A stretch of DNA of 14,621 nucleotides, from NCBI GenBank assembly GCA_034435835.1, contig DAOTWF010000003.1:1-14621 (forward strand). Direction: 5' to 3'. The notes under the pieces are model-generated. The model was not told where the DNA came from, searched no databases, and worked only from the letters and a program-made list of their open reading frames with translations. The DNA is from CALJTV01 sp034435835. GTDB taxonomy: Bacteria; Chloroflexota; Dehalococcoidia; GIF9; UBA5629. Both the position numbers and the translations under genes were made by a program. This document shows positions 1 to 7,053 of this stretch, in pieces (within the stretch, counting starts at the first letter, position 1; each line of letters begins with the position of its first letter).

Positions 1-39
1 GACCGCCTGCTCCTGAGACTATTATGCTTATGGGACTAA

Positions 40-249
40 CTTAACAAGTGGTATAATTGCTGGGGGCAGGTCAGTTACAATTTACCTAACGAGTCCCTAT
101 ATACTATTGATAATGGTAGGATAAAAGGACCATTTCCCACAGACAAAGATATCGCTCAATCCATTTGCAATTATTTTGGATGGTCTTGCGAGGGTTACGA
201 AATCTATGATAAATATTCAAAACGGTTAACAATTAATGAATTTAAATAG
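40..249 (+). pseudogene. Coding-like ORF without start codon (gene remnant)
   Basis: Frame 1 is open from just after a TAA (37-39) to TAG (247-249), about 69 codons, and contains no ATG, GTG or TTG at a sensible position. The peptide (LNKWYNCWGQVSYNL at its start, ending YSKRLTINEFK) has ordinary protein-like composition, rich in Y, N, K and aromatic residues. A short open stretch in frame 3 (3-41, containing two ATG codons) ends just where this frame opens, so a frameshift joining the two is possible. I recognise no family. The low GC matches the following zinc-ribbon gene and differs from the metabolic genes. It could also be chance open sequence. Confidence 0.3.
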
Positions 250-348
250 CACGTTAAAAGCTGAGTTCACCATTTTATGTGCATGCCAAAGTTATGACCA
301 CAATCACTCAAAGAGTGAATCAGCAACGGGTGGGCTTGATAAATAGTA

Positions 349-378
349 TTTTACTTAGGGTCGGGTAGGTATATAATT
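349..378 (+). promoter_or_regulatory. Possible sigma70 promoter of the zinc-ribbon gene
   Basis: A perfect TATAAT lies at 372-377 with a TTTACT (4/6 match to TTGACA) at 350-355, spacer 16. Transcription would start near 384, leaving a very short leader containing GAGGT (388-392), seven bases before the ATG at 400. Assigned from consensus only. Confidence 0.35.
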
Positions 379-399
379 GAGGCAGTTGAGGTCACCCTA

Positions 400-1017
400 A
401 TGCAGAGATGGTATCAGTGTGTATCTTGCCATGCGCCAGTTAACTACGGGGCAAGATTTTGTGGCAATTGTGGGGGTCAGCTGAATTGGGGTGCACAGCC
501 ACAGATTCAGCAGTCAATGCAGAATCAGCAAGAGATACCCTCAATGCATATAGTGCCACTCAATCCCAAAACCAAAGAACCAATCTTATATCGAGTTAAA
601 AATACACTAACGCTCCCAGCAATAACAACAGATGGGCGCCTTTCCTATCTCATCGGCACATCCAATTTAGTGAAAGAGATCCATAATAGAATAAATGAAC
701 GATTTCCTAAGAAACAATATAGTGGTGTTCAAAGCTATGTAATGTGCGCAGTGATGCTCCGTCCACCCGGAGAACCTAAAGCAGCTCTGATTTTTGAGAT
801 ATGCGGGTTTTGGGAACATGTTAGGGAGTTAGACGACTTATATCATACTCTATATTCCATAGGTGACTTTAGGGTAGGAGATGCAGGATATAATCAAATA
901 GTACAATATCTCGCCAATGACCCAGTTAAGACGTGGATAAATACTCTGATAGATTTCCTAAGGGCAGAGTTACATTGGGAAGATTACGTTCAAAAAGCTT
1001 TTGAAAGATTGCTTTAG
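400..1017 (+). CDS. Zinc-ribbon domain protein, function unknown
   Basis: 205 aa. The N-terminus (residues 7-26) carries two CxxC pairs, CVSC and CGNC, the four-cysteine zinc ribbon found at the start of many bacterial proteins of unknown role. Residues 30-50 are a Q/N-rich linker; the remainder (about 55-205) is a soluble alpha/beta-like region with no membrane segment or motif that I recognise. The ATG start is supported by GAGGT seven bases upstream and a TATAAT box before it. It is flanked by gene remnants and has a lower GC content than the rest of the window, consistent with acquired accessory DNA. The reading frame is intact, so it may be functional; partner and process are unknown. 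Confidence 0.7.
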   Translation: MQRWYQCVSCHAPVNYGARFCGNCGGQLNWGAQPQIQQSMQNQQEIPSMHIVPLNPKTKEPILYRVKNTLTLPAITTDGRLSYLIGTSNLVKEIHNRINERFPKKQYSGVQSYVMCAVMLRPPGEPKAALIFEICGFWEHVRELDDLYHTLYSIGDFRVGDAGYNQIVQYLANDPVKTWINTLIDFLRAELHWEDYVQKAFERLL

Positions 1018-1220
1018 TATGATTGAAGTAAATGCTCTGACTTCCCATAACAATAGGGCAGACTGGTGGCTATAATTCCATCATTAAGGGATTCCAGCAA
1101 GGCTTTAAGTGTGGGATAGTGAGAGCCTTCACTGGCATGACCAGCAGATAAAGTTTTCTGGACAGCAGCGAGATAGTCACTAAATGCTTTCAGAACACCC
1201 AACTTTGCTGCCTCTGCCAA
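1014..1220 (-). pseudogene. Truncated N-terminus of a type ISP-like restriction/methylase protein
   Basis: A 68-codon ORF with a TTG start. Residues about 8-55 (LKAFSDYLAAVQKTLSAGHA, then the pattern E-x-S-HYP-x-LKALLESL and a GI-x-AT-x-x-P end) resemble the extreme N-terminus of type ISP / N6-adenine restriction-modification proteins, where a short helical segment of the form YLAxVxxxxxxGxATExSxxPALxxLLE precedes the catalytic part. Family proteins are many hundreds of residues long; here the likeness stops at about codon 55 (near 1055-1065) and a stop follows at 1014-1016, overlapping the tail of the plus-strand zinc-ribbon gene. No methylase or helicase motif follows. I read it as a 5' gene remnant left by a deletion. 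Family assignment is from remembered motif pattern, so moderate confidence. Confidence 0.5.
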
Positions 1221-1405
1221 TCTATCTCACCCCAGAAGTGATTCCACTGCCATTATACTATATAAGGGAATAGCACGGAATTAGCAGCCTATGTGGCGGG
1301 CGAATTATCGTTGCACAAAACTGACAATAGTGCGATCTGCCGCAGGAAATTGACGAGCACCGCCGCCTGAAAGTCCTGTTCAGGTTGCCATCGGCAGAAC
1401 GGAGG

Positions 1406-3310
1406 TCACCTCCACTCGGGGATATCTCGTGGCGACAGCTTCCGATTCCCCAGAGCCTCAAATTGCTCTTTGCTCATGTAATGGATGACCGGGTGGTATG
1501 GTCCCATTACACCAGGCTTATTTAGCCCTATTAGAGACCTGTCATACCGGGTACCGGACCATGCCGCCTTCGCCCAGGGAAGGTTGTATTCGTCCGGGGC
1601 ATACGCAGGCAGGTGCCATTCAGGCATCACGCTCATCCACCGGATGGTGATGGTCTGGCGCGACCGCGGTCCCCAGTTAGCCCAGGTTACGCCGTTCTCC
1701 GCTGTGGCATTACTCGGTCTGTTTTCCGGTGTGGAATAGACGATGATATACTCGTTGTCTTCATTCAGAACCACCTCGTCGTCCATCAGGGAGCCGTAAC
1801 ACACCGCCGTCTCATATTTGTCGCCTTCGCCTTTACCATACTGGGATATAGACCAGTAGCGCACCTCCCCGCCAGCCATGACCGTTTCCCCGTTTCTGGT
1901 CCTGGGGAACTTGGGCATCTTGCCGGTGATGACGTACACCTTACCCGGCCCGAGCTGGAATATCCTGGTGAGATAGGTGTTGCTCTTGCAGGTGGTGGCA
2001 CTGCCCTCGTAGTTGCCCGGCGGCTCAGCCGCCTCCCCACGGTTGAAAAGCAGCAGGAACAGTTTGCGTATCGCTTCCTTGAGCTGCTCTTCCGTCTGGC
2101 TTGTATCTATCCGGGAAGCGATGTAGCCCGCGTTCTCGAACCTGAGCAATACCAGCCCGAAGATCTTGAACCAACCATGCTGTGGACCTATGAAGTGGTA
2201 TGGCTCTCTTGGGGTATCGGAGCCAGCGGGTACCAGCGTGGTCTCGCGCTCTAAAGCCAGTGAAAAATCGGGCTGCAGCCAGAACTTTTCCCCGGTCTTT
2301 AGCTGCAGGACCGCCTTAGGCAGGGGAACACCACCATAGATATCCGTGTTCCTGTCGGGTGCATAGATGCGCAGCCATAGAACGGACGGGGTGAACACGT
2401 TGTTGCCCCAGGGACCGGCAAAGCCGAAGGGTGCCCCCACACGCCTGTTTCCTGGCGCACGGTACTCAGGGCTCTTCATCGCTTGAGGGTTAAGTTCCAC
2501 AGCGTTGCCCATAGCCAAGTCGAAGGCAACATGGTAGCGCCTGTTCTTGGCAGTGCGGTCGGCACCCACTCTGAAGGGGTTGATATTGCCCGGGTCAGGC
2601 TCGATATCAACATCCACCAGCGGCACCTCGGGGGTCTCACCCATACAGCCGGTTGCCGGGTGTCTGGGGTCAAAAGGCGGCAATATCTCGAAGCTCATGT
2701 AGCGGGCATGGGGAAAATCACCCTCGATCAAAAGTCGGCTACCGATGGGAGCCACAAATATCAGCTTTCCATAGGTCACATGCGGGTCGACTCCGAGCAT
2801 ATACAGTTTCCTGAACTGGGGGTCAACCTTGTGGCAGGGGATCACCAGCCACTGCTTCTCAGGTGTTACTTCCTCAGGCTTCATCAGCGTCCAGTCCTTG
2901 GTCTTGGGGTTGTCAATATATTCGGGAAGCAGACCTTCAGGCAACCTCGCCGGGACTTCACCCTTAAGCCACCGTCGAACATAGTCTTCTAACCTGTCCG
3001 AAAGTTCCCTGGCTCTGGCGTTTTGCTCCCGGACGTATTCCTCGCCCTTTGCCCGAGCAGCCAGAGCCACCTGTACCCTTTCAGCCATGGTCATCTGCGG
3101 CAGCTCGGTATGCGACCAGTAGTTCTCGGGAAACGCCTGCTGCTCAGACGCAGTTTGCCCTGGGTCCTTTTGGGGGGTGTCTGCGGTCTGTTGTGGCTCT
3201 GTCCGCTGCCCCGGACCGGACGGCACAGGACCGGACCTGCAGCCGGTTAGAAGATGCCCTGCGGCAAGCAGAATTGCCAGTGCTAGGTGTAGTAAACTCC
3301 TGACCGTCAC
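1406..3310 (-). CDS. Large secreted lipoprotein of unknown function
   Basis: 634 aa, GTG start at 3308-3310 chosen because GGAGA lies eight bases upstream and the lipoprotein signal begins there. Residues 1-24 form a type II signal peptide with lipobox LLTGC, predicted lipidated Cys24. A proline- and glutamine-rich linker follows (25-60), then a charged helical stretch (about 70-115), and then a large globular region with PDPGNINPFRVGA near its middle and a segment resembling YAPDR...GGVPLP (about 320-335). I have the impression that this PDPG-x-x-NPFR...GGVPLP pattern recurs in uncharacterised exported proteins of other bacteria, but I cannot name the family. No catalytic motif is evident. 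It is monocistronic, convergent with the upstream accessory genes and divergent from the decarboxylase operon. Probably anchored outside the cytoplasmic membrane; substrate unknown. Confidence 0.75.
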   Translation of the reverse strand: MTVRSLLHLALAILLAAGHLLTGCRSGPVPSGPGQRTEPQQTADTPQKDPGQTASEQQAFPENYWSHTELPQMTMAERVQVALAARAKGEEYVREQNARARELSDRLEDYVRRWLKGEVPARLPEGLLPEYIDNPKTKDWTLMKPEEVTPEKQWLVIPCHKVDPQFRKLYMLGVDPHVTYGKLIFVAPIGSRLLIEGDFPHARYMSFEILPPFDPRHPATGCMGETPEVPLVDVDIEPDPGNINPFRVGADRTAKNRRYHVAFDLAMGNAVELNPQAMKSPEYRAPGNRRVGAPFGFAGPWGNNVFTPSVLWLRIYAPDRNTDIYGGVPLPKAVLQLKTGEKFWLQPDFSLALERETTLVPAGSDTPREPYHFIGPQHGWFKIFGLVLLRFENAGYIASRIDTSQTEEQLKEAIRKLFLLLFNRGEAAEPPGNYEGSATTCKSNTYLTRIFQLGPGKVYVITGKMPKFPRTRNGETVMAGGEVRYWSISQYGKGEGDKYETAVCYGSLMDDEVVLNEDNEYIIVYSTPENRPSNATAENGVTWANWGPRSRQTITIRWMSVMPEWHLPAYAPDEYNLPWAKAAWSGTRYDRSLIGLNKPGVMGPYHPVIHYMSKEQFEALGNRKLSPRDIPEWR

Positions 3311-3345
3311 CGAAAAATCTCCGCCTCACCCGGACCGCGCAGCGC

Positions 3346-3374
3346 ATTCTAACATGGCAATCGGACAACAACAA
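3346..3374 (-). promoter_or_regulatory. Sigma70-like promoter of the lipoprotein gene
   Basis: On the minus strand TTGTTG (3369-3374) and TAGAAT (3346-3351, 5/6 to consensus) are separated by exactly 17 bases. Transcription would start near 3339, about 30 bases before the GTG start, with the GGAGA ribosome site between. Confidence 0.45.
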
Positions 3375-3431
3375 GGAGATAGTCCGGTGCCCAAGGGGAG
3401 TTATTTTCGCCGCGTGCCCGCGATTGAACAA

Positions 3432-3530
3432 CAGACATTGAGCGGTCTTCACCGCCCATTCCACCTGCTCCCAGCTACCCCTCGCCAGCCCCATTGCGCA
3501 GGCGGATGTCGTCCTCCGGACCGACACTGC
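3432..3530 (-). pseudogene. Remnant of the 3' end of a second BKACE (DUF849) gene
   Basis: The minus strand of 3432-3488 matches 14172-14228 inside the intact BKACE gene at 56 of 57 positions; both encode ARGSWEQVEWAV-(K)-x-AQCL. Upstream (3489-3519) the match continues with scattered substitutions, and in another frame it encodes a degenerate copy of the conserved RVGLEDNIRLPNG motif (readable as SVGPEDDIRLRNG). A 2-base deletion relative to the intact gene separates the two frames. Homology stops sharply after the CL codons at 3432. There is no start and no N-terminal two thirds, so this is a broken fragment of a duplicated or rearranged BKACE gene, lying behind the lipoprotein promoter. 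Confidence 0.8.
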
Positions 3531-3607
3531 AGAGCGTCATTATCTAAGGTGGTTAGCGGGCTGCTCTCCGGAGCCGGCAGAGGCTTGTCCGGAGTTCAGC
3601 CAGCATA

Positions 3608-3637
3608 TTGACACCCGGCACCAAAACAGAGTAAGCT
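3608..3637 (+). promoter_or_regulatory. Weak candidate promoter of the decarboxylase operon
   Basis: A perfect TTGACA at 3608-3613 is followed after 18 bases by TAAGCT (3632-3637), only 3/6 to TATAAT. It is the only clear -35 hexamer that I see upstream of the operon, with a leader of about 80 bases to the first start. Apart from this and the BKACE remnant, 3530-3725 shows nothing recognisable. Confidence 0.25.
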
Positions 3638-3725
3638 GGTAACCGCCTTTAACACGGAAGAGGTCTAGCTGAAACGAAGGTGGTAATAGGCAAGTTATGC
3701 CTTGCAAATTCACAGGAGCTGGCAC

Positions 3726-3878
3726 TTGCTGCTGAAGTTCTCGCTGTTCGCTTTGGCGTGCTTCGCCCTCACCTTTGCTATCGCCATGCTCGTGGCAGCT
3801 ATAGTTAAAACCATCGGTACTATAGTTAAAGCCATCGGTACTATTGAGCGGAGGAGGGACAATGGTGCCGCTTCTTGA
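3726..3878 (+). CDS. Small one-helix membrane protein, likely decarboxylase gamma-type subunit
   Basis: 50 aa. TTG start at 3726 chosen because AGGAG (3714-3718) sits exactly seven bases upstream; the frame is closed by TAG at 3687-3689. Residues about 4-27 are one hydrophobic helix (KFSLFALACFALTFAIAML begins at residue 4), followed by a duplicated heptad IVKTIGT / IVKAIGT and a basic tail ERRRDNGAAS. The last 17 bases overlap the start of the beta-subunit gene, implying translational coupling. Na+-translocating decarboxylases contain a small gamma or delta subunit with one N-terminal helix that holds the complex together; size, topology and position fit that role. The C-terminal tail is shorter than in classic OadG and I see no zinc-binding histidine cluster, so the assignment rests on context. 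Confidence 0.65.
   Translation: MLLKFSLFALACFALTFAIAMLVAAIVKTIGTIVKAIGTIERRRDNGAAS
3800..3841 (+). repeat. Tandem 21-bp direct repeat inside the small membrane gene
   Basis: Two adjacent 21-base units (3800-3820 and 3821-3841) differ at one base (A/G at unit position 11). They are in frame and encode the duplicated heptad IVK(T/A)IGT that prolongs the membrane helix. A multiple of three keeps the frame intact. Confidence 0.85.
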
Positions 3879-5067
3879 GTTCTTCCAGGGCATCTACACC
3901 TTCTTCCTGGTGGCGCCGCACGTAGCCTGCGCCAGGCTGTTCCTCATCGCCCTGGGCTGTGCCTTCGCTTACCTGGGCTACCGCAAAACCCTGGAGCCGA
4001 TATTGATGGTGCCCATGGGCATCGGCATGATCGCCGTCAACGGCGGGCTGATGGTGTACGAAGCAGGACATATTGGCACGCTGTTCCTCAACCCGCTGGT
4101 GAGCAATGCCGAAGAGTTAATGCAGATATTGCAGATAGACTTCCTCCAGCCCGTCTACACCTTCACCTTCAGCAACGGTCTCATCGCCTGTCTTATCTTC
4201 ATGGGCATCGGCGCCATGACCGAGATAGACTACCTGTTGGCTAAGCCGTTCATGAGCTTTTTCATCGCCGCCTGCGCAGAGCTGGGGACGATACTCACCC
4301 TGCCCATCGGCATAGCCCTGGGACTCGTACCCAATGAGGCAGCAGCGATCGCCCTGGTGGGCGGCGCCGATGGTCCCATGGTGCTGTTCGGCTCGTTGAT
4401 GATGGCGAAGGAGCTCTTCGTCCCTGTCACCGTGGTCGCCTATGTCTACCTAAGCGTCTGCTACGGCGTCTACCCCTTCCTGGCAAAAATGGTGCCAAAA
4501 AGGCTGCGCGGCATAGAGATGGACTGGCGCACCATACCCAAGGTGTCCAGGGGTGCCAAGTTCGCCTTCGCCGTTGCCGCCTGCGCCCTGCTCTGCCTGC
4601 TCTTCCCGGTAGCCGCACCCCTGTTCGCCTCGTTCTTCCTCGGGCTGGCTGTCAAAGAGGCAGCGATAGAGGGGTACATAGAGTTCCTTACCCGCCCGCT
4701 TCTCTACGGAGCGACACTTTTCCTGGGCTTCACCCTGGGGGCGTTGCTCGGCGTGGACGTTATCCTCAACCCCAAGGTCCTGCTACTACTGCTGCTGGGC
4801 ATAGTGGCACTGCTCCTCTCCGGCATCGGCGGACTCATCGGCGGCTTAATCTACCACCGGATAAGCAAGGAGCCGTTCAATCCCCTTATCGGCATTGCCG
4901 GCGTCTCCTGCGTGCCCACCACCGCCAAGGTAGCCCAGAAATGCGCCGCCCAAGCCAATAAAAGGGCGATGATCCTCCCCTTCGCCATGGGTCCCTGCGT
5001 GGCTGGTGTGGTCACCACTGCCATAATCGCCGGTCTCTACATGACAGGCATTCAACTGCTCAGCTGA
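3862..5067 (+). CDS. oadB: Na+-translocating decarboxylase, beta (pump) subunit
   Basis: 401 aa integral membrane protein of the OadB/GcdB/MmdB family, which couples decarboxylation of carboxybiotin to Na+ export. I start at ATG 3862, with GGAGGAGGG immediately upstream, rather than at the in-frame TTG at 3844. The family's functional residues are present with the spacing of Klebsiella OadB: GGADGP (Asp170, equivalent to Asp203), Tyr196 (Tyr229), Asn340 (Asn373), Gly344 (Gly377) and Ser349 (Ser382) in NPLIGIAGVSCVP; the position of Arg389 is Lys356. Many hydrophobic segments fill the rest. The gene lies between the small gamma-like gene and the carboxyltransferase. Which acid is decarboxylated (malonyl-, methylmalonyl- or glutaconyl-CoA, or oxaloacetate) cannot be told from this subunit. 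Confidence 0.93.
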   Translation: MVPLLEFFQGIYTFFLVAPHVACARLFLIALGCAFAYLGYRKTLEPILMVPMGIGMIAVNGGLMVYEAGHIGTLFLNPLVSNAEELMQILQIDFLQPVYTFTFSNGLIACLIFMGIGAMTEIDYLLAKPFMSFFIAACAELGTILTLPIGIALGLVPNEAAAIALVGGADGPMVLFGSLMMAKELFVPVTVVAYVYLSVCYGVYPFLAKMVPKRLRGIEMDWRTIPKVSRGAKFAFAVAACALLCLLFPVAAPLFASFFLGLAVKEAAIEGYIEFLTRPLLYGATLFLGFTLGALLGVDVILNPKVLLLLLLGIVALLLSGIGGLIGGLIYHRISKEPFNPLIGIAGVSCVPTTAKVAQKCAAQANKRAMILPFAMGPCVAGVVTTAIIAGLYMTGIQLLS

Positions 5068-5104
5068 GCACCCCTGCTCCACGGTATACCCTGAACCTTG
5101 GCGA

Positions 5105-5115
5105 TGGTATATAAT
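5105..5115 (+). promoter_or_regulatory. Possible internal extended -10 element
   Basis: The gap between pump and carboxyltransferase genes (5068-5163) contains TGGTATATAAT (5105-5115), which can be read as an extended -10 (TGG-TATATA) or plain TATAAT (5110-5115). No convincing -35 is present. It could give extra transcription of the carboxyltransferase and carrier genes. A 14-base perfect palindrome (5057-5070) spans the preceding stop codon. Confidence 0.25.
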
Positions 5116-5163
5116 TGGCGGTGAGCGCGCGCAGCCTGACATAGAAAAGCAAGGAGGTTCCAG

Positions 5164-6768
5164 ATGGCAGAGTGGATCGAATACCCCGGCGGTGTCTACA
5201 AAAAGAAGGAGGACCTGTACCGCGAACTTAAGGAGAGACGCGAAAAAGTCCTGCAGATGGGTGACCCGCAGGTGCTGGAGAGGCGGCGCAAGGCAGGACA
5301 GCTCAACGCCAGGGAGAGGCTGGAACTGCTTTTCGACAACGGGGAATACCTGGAGATAGGTATGCATGTGAAGCATCGCACCACCCGTTTCGGCATGGAC
5401 AAAGCCCATATACCAGCCGAGGGCGTCATCACTGCCTTCGGCAAAGTGAACGGCAGGTGGGTGGCTGCCTTCTCCGAGGACTTCTCCGCCATGGCAGGTA
5501 CCTTCGGCGAGTACCATGGCAGGAAGGAGGCTTACGCCATCCAGTTCGCCATGGAAAAGGGCGTCCCTTTCATCGGCATGAACGACTCCGGTGGCGCCAG
5601 GTTGCAGGAGGGCATGGACACGCTTGAAGCCTACGGCTGGCTGTTCCGCACCCAGACGCAGGCTTCGGGCGTCATCCCCCAGATAGCCCTGCTCCTGGGA
5701 CCCTGTCTTGGCGGCCAGGCTTACCACCCGGTGATGCAGGACTTTATCATTCAAGCAAAGAACGTGGGCTTCATGGGCATCGCCGGTCCCGCCTTCGTTA
5801 AAACACAGCTCGGCGAGGAGATAACCCTCGAAGAGCTCTCCGGCTGGAGGGCGCATGCTGTGAAGTCGGGGCAGAGCCATGTGGTCGCCGAGGACGAAAA
5901 GGACGCCATTGAGAAAGCAAGAGAACTTCTCTCCTTCCTCCCCTCCAACAACCGCGAAAAGCCGCCGCGCCTCAAGAGCGCTGACCCGCCTGACCGCGTC
6001 ATCCCTGAGCTGGACGACCTGTTGCCCGATGAGCCCTTCAAGCCCTTCGATATGAAGAAAGCGATAACTGCCATCGTGGACGATGGCTACTTCTTCGAGG
6101 TACTGGGGCTTTACGCCAGGAACCTCATCACCGGCTTTGCCCGTCTCAATGGTCGTCCGGTGGGCATCGTGGCTAACCAGCCCGCTGAGGCGGCTGGGGT
6201 GCTCGATATCAACGCCGCCGACAAAGGCGCCCGGTTCATCCGCTTCTGCGACCTGTTCAACATCCCCCTGGTCACCCTGGTGGACTGCCCCGGCTACATC
6301 ATCGGCTCCCGTGCCGACTGGGCGGGAATTTTGCGCCACGGGGCAAAGCTGCTTTACGCCTGGTCGGATGCCACCGTGCCGCTCATCTCCATAATCCTTA
6401 GAAAGTCCTACGCCGGCGCCCATTATGGTATGCTGGACAAGAGCATCGGGGCTGACTTCGTTTTTGCCTGGCCCACAGCCCGGATCACCATCGTCGGTGC
6501 CGATACCGCCGCCAGCGTCATCTTCGCCCGCGAGATCCGGGAGTCCCAGAACCCCGAGGAGACCGCCAGAAAGAGGATCAGGGAGTACAGCGAAATATAT
6601 GAAAACCCGTATGTTGCCGCCGAGCGCGGCTATGTGGACGACATCATCATGCCCCGCGATACCAGGAAGTACATCAACCGCGCCCTCGATTTACTCGAGA
6701 ACAAGTTCGTGACACCGGGCACCTGCCCCTGGAAGGTATGGCGCAAGTATTCCAATATCAACCTCTGA
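5164..6768 (+). CDS. Biotin-dependent acyl-CoA carboxyltransferase/decarboxylase alpha subunit
   Basis: 534 aa with two crotonase-like halves of the acyl-CoA carboxylase beta / MmdA / GcdA family: it transfers the carboxyl group between an acyl-CoA and biotin. AAGGAGG lies seven bases before the ATG. Visible landmarks are NARERLELLFDNGEYLEIG (about 49-67), the N-half oxyanion motif NDSGGARLQEG (about 140-150), LPSNNREKPP at the domain junction (about 260), and the C-half RHGAKLLYAW and GADFVFAWPTA. Several normally constant segments differ: GPCLGGQAYHPV instead of GPCAGGAVYSPA, PGYIIGSRADWAGIL instead of PGF-x-x-G-x-x-QE-x-x-GII, and AGAHYGMLDK instead of GGAY-x-x-MSSK. It is therefore a divergent member whose substrate may not be propionyl-/methylmalonyl-CoA. 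With the pump gene upstream and the carrier downstream, and no biotin carboxylase, it should act as a decarboxylase component on the cytoplasmic side. Confidence 0.88.
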   Translation: MAEWIEYPGGVYKKKEDLYRELKERREKVLQMGDPQVLERRRKAGQLNARERLELLFDNGEYLEIGMHVKHRTTRFGMDKAHIPAEGVITAFGKVNGRWVAAFSEDFSAMAGTFGEYHGRKEAYAIQFAMEKGVPFIGMNDSGGARLQEGMDTLEAYGWLFRTQTQASGVIPQIALLLGPCLGGQAYHPVMQDFIIQAKNVGFMGIAGPAFVKTQLGEEITLEELSGWRAHAVKSGQSHVVAEDEKDAIEKARELLSFLPSNNREKPPRLKSADPPDRVIPELDDLLPDEPFKPFDMKKAITAIVDDGYFFEVLGLYARNLITGFARLNGRPVGIVANQPAEAAGVLDINAADKGARFIRFCDLFNIPLVTLVDCPGYIIGSRADWAGILRHGAKLLYAWSDATVPLISIILRKSYAGAHYGMLDKSIGADFVFAWPTARITIVGADTAASVIFAREIRESQNPEETARKRIREYSEIYENPYVAAERGYVDDIIMPRDTRKYINRALDLLENKFVTPGTCPWKVWRKYSNINL

Positions 6769-6811
6769 AGCCTCTGATGGACTAATTTTTTCAACGGGAG
6801 GAAAGACGATT

Positions 6812-7033
6812 ATGGCACAGGAAACGGTGACAGCACCCCTGGCGGGAAAGATAATCAATGTGCACGTCAAAGCCGGGGACAAGGTGAGCGAAGGGGATGA
6901 GGTCTGCACCATGGAATCGATGAAGATGGAAAACACGCTCTACGCCCCGGTCACCGGGACTGTAATCGAGGTCAAGGTGGCGCCGGGACAGTTCATCCAG
7001 GCTGGCGATGTCATCGCCGTTATTGAGTATTAG
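6812..7033 (+). CDS. Biotinyl carrier protein (biotin/lipoyl attachment domain)
   Basis: 73 aa, a single biotinyl domain and nothing else. The attachment motif ESMKMEN places the biotinylated residue at Lys38, with the usual flanking TAPLAGKI (7-14) and APVTGTV (45-51) hairpin-turn segments. GGGAGGAAAG precedes the ATG by nine or ten bases. There is no Pro/Ala-rich linker as in MmdC or GcdC, so this is a minimal carrier. It would shuttle carboxybiotin from the carboxyltransferase encoded just upstream to the Na+ pump subunit. Confidence 0.93.
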   Translation: MAQETVTAPLAGKIINVHVKAGDKVSEGDEVCTMESMKMENTLYAPVTGTVIEVKVAPGQFIQAGDVIAVIEY

Positions 7034-7053
7034 ACAGCGAAGGAGGGACGATT

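Noticed and set aside
303..320. Short inverted repeat TCACTC-AAA-GAGTGA
   Set aside because: A six-base stem without a T tract is too weak to call as a terminator or operator.
1258..1461. 67-codon minus-strand ORF downstream of the lipoprotein gene
   Set aside because: It overlaps the lipoprotein C-terminus in another frame, has no ribosome site and no protein-like pattern.
1613..2254. 213-codon plus-strand ORF
   Set aside because: It lies wholly inside the lipoprotein gene on the opposite strand, has no ribosome site and has low-complexity shadow composition.
3144..3527. 127-codon minus-strand ORF containing ARGSWEQVEWAV
   Set aside because: Only the short BKACE-like segment is meaningful. 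The frame continues by chance into the lipoprotein gene in a wrong frame, so I annotate the remnant rather than a gene.
3844..3861. TTG start for the pump gene, six codons upstream
   Set aside because: The sequence between the TTG and the ATG at 3862 is itself the GGAGGAGGG ribosome site, so the ATG is the better start.
4846..6423. 525-codon ORF on the minus strand
   Set aside because: It is antisense to the pump and carboxyltransferase genes, both of which have clear family motifs and ribosome sites; the peptide is a GC-rich shadow with no recognisable domain.
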